This document shows, in pieces, positions 7,301-12,405 of a DNA stretch of 12,405 nucleotides (position 1 is the first letter of the stretch; each line of letters begins with the position of its first letter). The stretch spans positions 1-12,405 of the forward strand of contig JAOZRQ010000088.1 of assembly GCA_029940115.1 (NCBI GenBank), given 5' to 3'. The translations under genes were made by a program, and so were the position numbers. Under the pieces are notes generated by a model. The model was not told where the DNA came from. It saw only the letters and a list, made by a program, of their open reading frames with translations, and did not search any database. The DNA is from Desulfobacterales bacterium (GTDB lineage Bacteria; Desulfobacterota; Desulfobacteria; Desulfobacterales; 4be13).

Positions 7301-9289
7301 CCAGAGCCAAGCAGTAAGTTCACCGCGTATTTTGCACCCATGAACAAAAGCTTCGTCGAATATGACGATGATGAGTTTGATGACCTGCGAGGGGCTTTCT
7401 CACATTTCTTTGACACGGATATGAAGGATGTGGACCAAGCATCGGATTATACCAGCACGGACTTCAACGACAAGCTGAATGTCCAGTTTCCCAAGAGTAC
7501 GGGCAAGTACAGTTTCCAAGCTCCCTCGGAATGGGGAATGCGCAGATCCCCAGGAGAAATCCATCAAGCACTGATCGAACTGCTCAAGGCCGAAGCCGAC
7601 CTCCAACTGGCTCTGAACGACTATAATGGTGCTGTTGACGATGTCCAGACGGCTATGGATCTGTTGGATGCCCGGTCGAAACTGAATGCCGACAATCTGA
7701 AAATTGGGGACAAATGGGAAAAGAAGAGCAGAGCCTTCAAATATGCGATGCTTGCGAGCAACAAGGTGATCGGACAGTTGCAGAACACTGCTGAGGAGAT
7801 TGACGGATTGGCAATGGCGGCACTCGAGGGACTCCCCAAAAGCGTGGGGCTCTCCTCCGATCCCTCCTTTGCCGCGCGGATGGCGATAAAGCTTGGCGGA
7901 GAATCCGCGTCCACGGCTCTCCAAGCAACTGCCTTTGGCATGGAAGTCGCGGGTGAGGTTGCGGAGGTTGAGATGGAATTCGCAGAGATGGCCATGGAAG
8001 ATGAGATCGCAAAGAATGAATACAAATACGAGATTCAGCAACAGTTGAAGGAGATTGACTCCCTGCTCGGCAACGAGGCCCCCATGCGCTTGGCGGTCTT
8101 CAAGGCCAGGGAACACATGCGCCAGGTTTCCGAAAAATACCGGGCTGTGCTTGCCAAAGGCCAGCGTCTGATGGACGAGCGCAAAGCCTTCAATGCAAAG
8201 GTTGCATCCAAGACCCAAGGCAAACGATACATGGACATGGCCTTCCGTCTCAGCATGAACAAAGCCCTTTCCAAGTACCGGAGCATGTTCGACATTGCGG
8301 CCCGATACGCGTACCTTGCGGGGAAAGCTTACGACTACGAAACCAACCTGAGCGATGATGATGCCGGGTCTGCAAAGCCCCTGCTCACGGATATCGTGAA
8401 ACAGCGTACTCTGGGACAGTGGCAGGACGGCCAGTATATCGTGGGCCAGGGCGGTCTGGGCGACATTCTGGCTCGGATGAAAGCCAATTTTGACGCGCTC
8501 AAGGGACAGATGGGCTTCAACAATCCCCAGACTGAAACAGGACGTTTCTCCCTGCGGTACGAGAAGTTCCGGGTGAAACAGGGAGAGGGACATCACGGCA
8601 GATGGCGGAAGGTGTTGGAGAAGCATAAAGTCAAAGATCTCTGGAAGGTCCCCGAGTTCCGCAAGTTCTGCCGGCCATTCACCCAGGAAGATGCAGGAAG
8701 CCAGCCGGGGATTGTGATTCCGTTCGAGAGCAACATCCTTTTCGGCAAGAACTTCTTCGGCCATCGTCTCGGGGGCGGGGATCATGCGTATGATCCGACC
8801 AATTTTGCCACCAAGGTGCGCTCGGTGGGACTCTGGTTCGAGGGGTATGACAACAGCAAGCTCTCCGAAACCCCGCGGGTCTATCTTGTTCCCACTGGAA
8901 TGGACGTGATGCTGGTTCCGAACAGCTCGGACATGGACACACGGGAATGGACCGTGGTGGAGCAGAAGCTCCCGGTTCCCATGCCGGCAGGCGAGTCGGA
9001 CATGAACGATCCGGACTGGTTCCCGTCCTTGGATTCCCTGAACGGCACAACACAGATCCGGCGACACTCGAGCTGCCGGGCCTACCATGATGGCGGCTAT
9101 TTTGACGCAAGCCAGATGAGCTATGACAGCCGTCTTATCGGTCGATCCGTGTGGAACACCCAGTGGATGATCATCATCCCGGGCGGCACGTTCCACTATG
9201 ATGCTGACTATGGGGTCAAGACGTTCATTGAGACCGTGACGGATATCAAACTCTTTTTCCAGACATATGCCATATCCGGCGGGAAATAA
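1382..9289 (+). CDS. Giant exported multidomain protein with crystallin-like N-terminus
   Basis: The product has 2635 residues. Residues 1-23 are a Sec signal peptide cleaved after CFA. Residues 28-113 look like a beta/gamma-crystallin domain (aromatic and NFGGDS motifs, SDEVCS and NDSIGS loops at the usual calcium-site positions, somewhat degenerate). Residues 117 to about 200 resemble an IPT/TIG Ig-like fold. Residues 227-351 and 352-443 look like two divergent InlB-type repeats (TMNGPK at 339-344; two PxxGxHWxxAG segments). The long middle is unrecognised, with strongly patterned blocks such as PGYNPNEEHALI (776-787), YDPLTEELGILGF and NIGLIELYQTVLNRAEDLSI (1475-1494). An EF-hand/dockerin-like loop DVNKDGFINEAD sits at 1607-1618. 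About 1727-2330 is largely helical. A C-terminal module (2388-2635) contains PFESNILFGKNFFG. No enzyme motif or sorting signal was found. From memory the middle resembles a family of huge exported proteins of unknown function. GC content is clearly lower up to residue ~240. Confidence 0.95.
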   Translation: MKLRSFISTLLLLFLITCNVCFAEETSCIFYWSTNFGGDSFEEYGETDVSEIRDGWSDEVCSIKVSSCYKVTVFRDDDFEDSPLTLYAGDYADLDANDWDYNDSIGSYKIEKFMDMTGISSTAVAPGENFSIEGEGFEDSVSPVTSVTIGGTSVTYKVLSDTKIEVTAEKDAEGEVEVHSSHCALAGESFKPSIVAGFTYYDEDDEVCAEDLAVKRVNNLDEEKIDYLLEIDQNFSESGVSEGYFENIGNPSPEKGRHWYPAGEEVTIRINGEVYNPTKDTRHVIKDYTYSYVEGNQWKSVKVDFGSGVELPDSGGEGDASEGDTSEGAASVWSKSITMNGPKSFLFHRKTEYSLQIMTMPVAMGDVEPSLLTPEAGKHWKEAGVSVTCSAKSGCLAIEGYRDNITPGAMTDTVKEVYEKTYPMDQPVQITWQYASHRYDVEVTIGNPVELSASTLKCPEGETCPDNLNEVLNEVIGQTATDVEPLKPTSADSSEVDQKGEELYYWSSSDKKLFPLIGDRTFQLEWQSKEGGDCDQKLITTITTKWPETAHYEHVAETLPVPLDPRGDDEFAFDSLKYAENDAAVSQSLDFTASEPGRTTLLFTKAESGAAVGDLTTEKAYVRVVETRTWNQKIDADTAEIGKEITHEAHDAATHNGYVFWEKSRYNANVYDRETMQGQIFPVNQQFTSSNDDDLVVIWYDERDNILWPSISVKYACQWPSETKRIVIASQMGSECKGSDGVYPTWPDRNGEPKEYLDPARYKRLKIYQQPDPNLPGYNPNEEHALIASSFREEHKDILPQAVFALRDDLNITSETVDGNPAYTSDNYVLLQYYDVIESKHGMELFDIEREDPANGYEFIFSMKAGDLVEAPYPLNQVIGGAPPTEICGRNGNPARNCYWKDHKGQSWAVSGNAHLFAYFWYPLAPSFWYDKDENKENEEGYGIVEGPGDPVPWLPTGTVTSDDDAFPEDMLGKAKAIEVRYNTKWPDEVPVLKAGETLTFAGGEYRADHPGSREGLPMVLGWAAGQVVFDDANPDMEKDEMYDSYLVRLVQALEKRTVELSVDDMPEDFKPAAGKVKVVSGLWYFKELHSGLKTRFFYDPLTEELGILGFLNGKTLGDDGLTNSPPSVYVLQPNILTNEEWKTIEKLEGANDAFKGKVKELYNLTRDPANLKDDEGAYTVGLSDARKELESYHETLFEKQFDDMCASLHSLCQNCGFDTICEAIKSGSDTGDARPFPEMALGKGLALVPNAVLMDPNPPLSEGYVTLAENNNPALGNLPVALHIIKVVNDKYRGAIKTIKSDNVFDEKITLRHTADFGANPGDVVFQWRYREDDGTKQPPPGDAPSGTWKSFPGDGPEVAMTGAGAALLVDNFFFCRYRHEESDGNNPASWSDWAGAANSRPPKDEEDPSETFEAQLAEGWVKRVTNGLNPFEARIKDFYSSDSPATYTSMITQAGQRFEGAVAFNPDKDVIENIGLIELYQTVLNRAEDLSINMEGSTTASSGLTAAMLLAASRIAGFYTLLGNEAYTDALDPTIGFGTDSVEYGSLAPAIFTFMNQVPTLLDEELELLRGRDEEGARPAYNRLLWNFTKAEGEAAYALSYSISDVNKDGFINEADGRATYPQGHGDAWGHYLTALKGHYDLLAHPNFNWESRSESFQIEGVVMDVDYMDERKFAETAAAKAKVGKEVVNLTYRSEYVEDPDGQWQGYRDTNQNRAWGLEGWGRRAAIGALADWAVANAILPSSVAFKLTKADMDRLEREDVPLEVRNTLHTIQDNGYRTESEFMAALRETMGRENADKYGALILKIADNSGLKRIDRTTVPELLEIASQARQIQQDYDHANAGLNPLGLATDAVPFDIDPSRMVPGASNAATQFEQAYERAMGAMENVQVIFNHANDLKNRIRQLTNDTEAFAEEVDEQDLDYRNRLIEIFGTPYEGTIGSGKPFPAGYKGPDYFLYMYVDVNEVSDKTVPEPSSKFTAYFAPMNKSFVEYDDDEFDDLRGAFSHFFDTDMKDVDQASDYTSTDFNDKLNVQFPKSTGKYSFQAPSEWGMRRSPGEIHQALIELLKAEADLQLALNDYNGAVDDVQTAMDLLDARSKLNADNLKIGDKWEKKSRAFKYAMLASNKVIGQLQNTAEEIDGLAMAALEGLPKSVGLSSDPSFAARMAIKLGGESASTALQATAFGMEVAGEVAEVEMEFAEMAMEDEIAKNEYKYEIQQQLKEIDSLLGNEAPMRLAVFKAREHMRQVSEKYRAVLAKGQRLMDERKAFNAKVASKTQGKRYMDMAFRLSMNKALSKYRSMFDIAARYAYLAGKAYDYETNLSDDDAGSAKPLLTDIVKQRTLGQWQDGQYIVGQGGLGDILARMKANFDALKGQMGFNNPQTETGRFSLRYEKFRVKQGEGHHGRWRKVLEKHKVKDLWKVPEFRKFCRPFTQEDAGSQPGIVIPFESNILFGKNFFGHRLGGGDHAYDPTNFATKVRSVGLWFEGYDNSKLSETPRVYLVPTGMDVMLVPNSSDMDTREWTVVEQKLPVPMPAGESDMNDPDWFPSLDSLNGTTQIRRHSSCRAYHDGGYFDASQMSYDSRLIGRSVWNTQWMIIIPGGTFHYDADYGVKTFIETVTDIKLFFQTYAISGGK

Positions 9290-9310
9290 GACCTCCATAA
9301 TAAGACCTCC
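9286..9310. repeat. 11-nt direct repeat spanning the giant gene's stop codon
   Basis: ATAAGACCTCC occurs at 9286-9296 (containing the TAA stop) and again at 9300-9310, where it runs into the left arm of the following palindrome. Confidence 0.85.
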
Positions 9311-9333
9311 GAGGTTTTCAAAACCTCGGAGGT
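9305..9333. terminator. Palindrome after the giant gene, possible terminator
   Basis: ACCTCCGAGGTTTT (9305-9318) and AAAACCTCGGAGGT (9320-9333) are perfect reverse complements around a single C. In RNA the realistic fold is a 10-bp GC-rich stem with a UUUUCAAAA loop. There is no U-run after the stem, so it is a poor intrinsic terminator. An interspersed palindrome or mRNA 3'-end stabiliser is equally likely. Confidence 0.5.
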
Positions 9334-9377
9334 TTCAAGAGATCGGAGGTCTCAAGAGATCAAGGTCTCAAGAGATC
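9331..9377. repeat. Three copies of GGTYTCAAGAGATC
   Basis: The copies lie at 9331-9344, 9348-9361 and 9364-9377; the last two are identical and the first differs at one base (T for C). Each contains the small dyad TCTCAAGAGA or a near version of it. The triplet ends just before the Shine-Dalgarno of the next gene. Confidence 0.9.
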
Positions 9378-9381
9378 ATGT

Positions 9382-9389
9382 AAGGAGGA
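9382..9389 (+). promoter_or_regulatory. Shine-Dalgarno of the third gene
   Basis: AAGGAGGA, with 7 nt from GGAGG to the ATG at 9396, is a near-perfect ribosome site and fixes the start. It is the third GGAGG word in this intergenic region, and two upstream CCTCC words could pair with it. Confidence 0.9.
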
Positions 9390-9395
9390 CGAACC

Positions 9396-11993
9396 ATGAA
9401 TGCAGACAGCTTTCCATTCCGTTTTTTTGTCATCATATGCCTTCTTTTTCCTTTGCCCGGTGTCTCCGACGCCGGCATCCCCGAGCCGGAGACGGTGATT
9501 TGGGGTAAGGTGTTCAACACCATCCAAGGGAACAGGATTGAGATGACCGATGGAAACGTGGAGTGGACCATCCGGGCAAAGGACGGCGAACAAAAAAGCT
9601 ATGAATTCGCCACCGAGGTGGAATGCCTCAGATGCACAGCCTATGAAGACGGGGAGTGCGTGGACTGCAACGTCCACGCGTACATGATCAAGGTTCCCCA
9701 TGAGGCGGTCATCACCGCCGAGGGAATGGATATGGGCGACGATGCGGTTCCGCTCCCGGAGGCGTACCAGCAGTATGACCACATAGAAGCAAAGGTCAAC
9801 GGGATCACCGCCCGTATTATCCCCAAGTCACCGGACTGGCAGTATATCCTGGCTGGCCAGCCGCGGCGGTGTGCGTCTTATGAAGCGGACCTGGAGTTCG
9901 TGAATGTTCTTTCCGACAGTGACGGGGACGGGATGCCGGACTGGTGGGAGGAGAAATACGGCCTGAACAAGCTCATGAATGATGCGGATGAGGACAGCGA
10001 CGGGGACGGATGGATCAATCTGGCCGAATTTGAGAACAGCACGAATCCGTTCAGGAGCAACACGGCCCCTTCGTTGCTTGATGCCACCCTGACCATTTAT
10101 GAGGGCGGCTTCACCCAGTTCCGCCCGGAGATTACGGATTCGGACACCCCGCCGGAGAACATCCAGATCAGATTCCCGGAGATCCCGGACGGCATCCGGC
10201 TCCTGTTCAACGGTCGTCCCCTTGCACCGGAAGGCACCGTCACGCTGACCGAGTTGGAGGCCGGAAAGGTTGTGCTTGAACATACCGCCCCGGGCGGAGA
10301 CGACCTGCGGATCACCATGCAGTTCGGGGATGGAGAGAGCATGGACGTCCCCGCTACGCTCAATCTGGAAATATTCCGGCCCTCGCTCGGCAACGGAACC
10401 GACGCGTTGTACTGGGCCGACGCCTATTACCACTCGGAACAACTGAAAAAAGGAGTCGCATCCCCCAACCTTCTGTCGGATCGTTCAGGAAACGGCAACA
10501 TCGCCAAGTTCTATGATTCGGTGAGCGGAGTGATAACCGCGGCGGAGATCGTCACAGATGAGGTGGCCCCTTCGGGCAGACCGACCATCGCGCTCGACGG
10601 AACTGGCTGGCTCGAACTGCCGGAACCGGCCTTCGCGTTCCCGGGCGGCAATGTCACCCTGTTCTCGGTGTTCCGCTCTGTGGGCAACAATGACCAGATC
10701 ATCGCGTCGGGCCCCTTCTTCGAGATCGGGATAGCCGGATCCGCCCACCCCTCGCACCGCGGAGAGATCCGTGTCGCGACAGAGAATGCCGCGGTTTATG
10801 GCAACCGGCGCGTGAAAAACGAATGGCTCATATCGGCCGTGCGGCGGAATGACGGAGAGACCCAGATTGACCTGAACGGTCTCTGGACCGGGGGGCCTTT
10901 TGTGCATGAGGAGGAGACCAGGCTCGGAACCGACATGGCGGTCGGGGCCAAGAAGGAAAGGAGATGGAACTTCGCGGACGAACAATGGGAGTTTGAATTT
11001 GAACAAGTGTTCGACGGTCATCTGGCCGAGATACTGGTGTTTGACAAAGAACTGCCGGAGACACGGAAATGGCAGGTGTACGCGTATCTCTTCAGCAAAT
11101 GGCATGGCTGGAGGGTCGGCGATTTCTCGGACACGTCCCGTTCCGTGTCGCTCAAGGGCGTATCGGGGGCCGCCAAGATGGAGGACTATCACGGGTTTTC
11201 ATACAGCGACTTCACGCGCACTTCCGGCACCGATCATTCATACATCTTCTTGGGCAGTCAGGGGGATGACAATCTAATCGGCGGATATGAGAATGACATC
11301 CTGATCGGTGGACCGGGTGCGGACGAATTCACGGGATTCCGGGGGGCCGACATATTTGTGGTGGATGACCGTGATATCGTATGGGACTTCAGCGCGGACG
11401 AGGGGGACATTCTGCATCTGGGCCATCTGACAGAGGATACCGGCAAGTCCCCGGACGCGTATCTGCGTTTTGAAATCCAGCACCAAGTGGCGAACCTGGA
11501 ATCCTTCACAATCATGAGGATCGATTCAGACGGGGACGGAAGCGGATATGACGACGCGGCCGTGACTCTGAGAAGCGTGGTGCTCCGGAATGCTGATCTG
11601 AACCGGATGTGGGCCGACGGGCATCTGCACACCGGAAGCATCGACCCGTCCCTCGTAATCGCCACAGAAGAGGATGCCTCGCCTGATTTCTCGGACAGCC
11701 GTCACTATCACAGAGCGGATTACGCGCCCACGGACTACAATATCACATTGAGCGAGCTGCTGAGGATGATCCAGTTGTACAACAAAATCGGCTATCATTG
11801 TGATGCGAACGGAGAGGACGGCTATGGCGCTGGCTATGGCCATGCCGAGTGCAAACCCCACAGTGCTGATTACAACCCAACGAACTGGCGCATTGACCTG
11901 ACCGAGCTGTTGCGTGTCATCCAGATATACAACTCCAGCGGCTACCACGAAGACACCTCGGGCGAGGACGGTTTCGGACTCGGGAAGCGATAA
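9396..11993 (+). CDS. Exported multidomain protein: TSP3, LamG-like, RTX and dockerin-like repeats
   Basis: The product has 865 residues. Residues 1-26 are a Sec signal peptide (cleavage near VSDA). Residues 30-170 form a beta-rich N-terminal domain starting PETVIWGKVF, with an unusual CX2C-X7-CX2C group at 77-91. Residues 174-212 hold two thrombospondin-type-3-like acidic loops (DSDGDGMPD, DSDGDGW). Residues 223-328 resemble a cadherin/CSPG-type Ig-like repeat. Residues 335-575 look like a LamG/concanavalin-type sandwich (DRSGNGN, IALDGTGWLELP, LAEILVFDKEL). Residues 620-655 are four RTX nonapeptides (GSQGDDNLI, GGYENDILI, GGPGADEFT, GFRGADIFV) followed by the usual DIVWDFSADEGDILHL. Residues 770-865 contain two dockerin-like units, each with ADY, LSELLRMIQ or LTELLRVIQ, YN, GYH and GEDGF/Y. 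No catalytic motif was seen. It lies 106 nt downstream of the giant gene and is probably cotranscribed. The role is likely binding or assembly outside the cell. Confidence 0.95.
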   Translation: MNADSFPFRFFVIICLLFPLPGVSDAGIPEPETVIWGKVFNTIQGNRIEMTDGNVEWTIRAKDGEQKSYEFATEVECLRCTAYEDGECVDCNVHAYMIKVPHEAVITAEGMDMGDDAVPLPEAYQQYDHIEAKVNGITARIIPKSPDWQYILAGQPRRCASYEADLEFVNVLSDSDGDGMPDWWEEKYGLNKLMNDADEDSDGDGWINLAEFENSTNPFRSNTAPSLLDATLTIYEGGFTQFRPEITDSDTPPENIQIRFPEIPDGIRLLFNGRPLAPEGTVTLTELEAGKVVLEHTAPGGDDLRITMQFGDGESMDVPATLNLEIFRPSLGNGTDALYWADAYYHSEQLKKGVASPNLLSDRSGNGNIAKFYDSVSGVITAAEIVTDEVAPSGRPTIALDGTGWLELPEPAFAFPGGNVTLFSVFRSVGNNDQIIASGPFFEIGIAGSAHPSHRGEIRVATENAAVYGNRRVKNEWLISAVRRNDGETQIDLNGLWTGGPFVHEEETRLGTDMAVGAKKERRWNFADEQWEFEFEQVFDGHLAEILVFDKELPETRKWQVYAYLFSKWHGWRVGDFSDTSRSVSLKGVSGAAKMEDYHGFSYSDFTRTSGTDHSYIFLGSQGDDNLIGGYENDILIGGPGADEFTGFRGADIFVVDDRDIVWDFSADEGDILHLGHLTEDTGKSPDAYLRFEIQHQVANLESFTIMRIDSDGDGSGYDDAAVTLRSVVLRNADLNRMWADGHLHTGSIDPSLVIATEEDASPDFSDSRHYHRADYAPTDYNITLSELLRMIQLYNKIGYHCDANGEDGYGAGYGHAECKPHSADYNPTNWRIDLTELLRVIQIYNSSGYHEDTSGEDGFGLGKR

Positions 11994-11995
11994 CT

Positions 11996-12405
11996 GCCGG
12001 ATTGCCAAATCCGGCGGGCTGTGTGGGGTTCGGATTTGTCAATCCGAACCGAGCAACCCGTCCCCCGGCGGGCTGGGGTTCGGATTTGTCAATCCGAACC
12101 GGGCAACCCGCTCGCGGCGGATTGCCAAATCCGGTGGGCTGGGGTTCGGATTTGTCAATCCGAACCGAGCGTGTGGGGCCATCTGTCATTTGACGCTCAC
12201 GGCGGATTGCCAAATCCGGCGGGCTGGGGTTCGGATTTGGCAATCCGAACCGAGCGTGTGGGGCCACCTGTCATTTGACGCTTCCGCCGGATTGCCAAAT
12301 CCGGCGGGCTGGGGTTCGGATTTGTCAATCCGAACCGAGCAACCCGTCCCCCGGCGGGCTGTGTGGGGTTCGGATTTGTCAATCCGAACCGAGCAACCCG
12401 TCCCC
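11996..12405. repeat. Array of two related palindromes, 4 + 6 copies
   Basis: No gene lies in this stretch. Palindrome A (CGGATTGCCAAATCCG core) occurs at 11997-12014, 12118-12133, 12203-12218 and 12287-12304. Palindrome B (GGTTCGGATT, 4-nt loop, AATCCGAACC) occurs at 12027-12050, 12077-12100, 12143-12166, 12228-12251, 12313-12336 and 12367-12390. They are joined by GC-rich linkers (CGGGCTGGG, GAGCAACCCGTCCCC). B starts are 50-85 nt apart, not regular. The first A copy begins within 4 nt of the third gene's stop codon, so transcripts of that gene would end in strong hairpins. The array is cut by the window edge. Open frames across it exist only because the repeat lacks stops. Confidence 0.95.
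12167..12282. repeat. Duplicated 31-nt linker inside the palindrome array
   Basis: A linker beginning GAGCGTGTGGGGCCA and ending CTGTCATTTGACGCT occurs at 12167-12196 and 12252-12282 with one substitution (ATC versus ACC). It contains the small dyad GTCA-TT-TGAC. It replaces the GAGCAACCCGTCCCC linker that follows other B copies. Confidence 0.8.

Noticed and set aside
7500..9289. Tc-toxin (TcA-like) identity for the helical and C-terminal part of the giant protein
   Set aside because: Only the general layout is similar; I could not point to a diagnostic TcA motif, and no TcB or TcC partner is present.
7400..9298. Long minus-strand open frame of 632 codons opposite the 3' part of the giant gene
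   Set aside because: It is a shadow of GC-rich codon use: the product lacks recognisable domains, and the plus frame has a continuous patterned protein with signal peptide and ribosome site.
12002..12382. Small open frames on both strands through the palindrome array
   Set aside because: They translate the repeat unit itself (recurring SIRTE or ICQSEP strings), have no ribosome site, and exist because the repeat lacks stops.
11996..12405. CRISPR array
   Set aside because: The copies are palindromes in two types with irregular spacing (50-85 nt) and shared linkers, not unique spacers between identical repeats; no cas gene is visible.

Overview
The window holds three large, co-directional plus-strand genes, all encoding exported proteins, in a setting unusually rich in short repeats. 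Everything points to a repeat-laden genome with big secreted surface proteins. From memory only, the mix of heptanucleotide ATGAAGG-type arrays, intergenic palindromes and very large exported proteins is reminiscent of filamentous or multicellular Desulfobacterota (Desulfonema-like). That assignment is an inference: no taxonomic marker gene is present.

Layout. 1-245: arrays of a 7-nt repeat that becomes a 14-nt compound repeat. 246-366: a short leader with a plausible sigma-70-type promoter. 367-1122: a 251-residue secreted protein of unknown function with a His-rich block. 1123-1381: a hairpin/terminator-like dyad, then a 171-bp MITE-like element with about 22-nt terminal inverted repeats and a perfect 9-bp target duplication. 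1382-9289: a 2635-residue exported protein with a beta/gamma-crystallin-like N-terminus, an IPT/TIG-like domain, InlB-type repeats, a long uncharacterised middle with one dockerin/EF-hand-like loop, a long helical region and a distinct C-terminal module. 9290-9395: a compact intergenic region full of CCTCC and GGAGG words, with a palindrome and a triplicated 14-mer. 9396-11993: an 865-residue exported protein with thrombospondin-type-3-like, LamG-like, RTX and tandem dockerin-like segments. 11994-12405: a dense array of two related palindromes that continues past the right edge.

How the parts fit. Each gene has its own Shine-Dalgarno sequence, and the inferred mature proteins would all act outside the cytoplasm. 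Several candidate calcium-binding modules (crystallin, EF-hand/dockerin, TSP3, RTX) suggest a calcium-stabilised extracellular or cell-surface assembly, but no enzyme active site, cohesin or anchor was recognised. Removing the MITE and one copy of its target duplication leaves only 79 nt between the first two genes, so the three were probably a tight cluster before the insertion. Each gene is followed within about 30 nt by a different palindrome.
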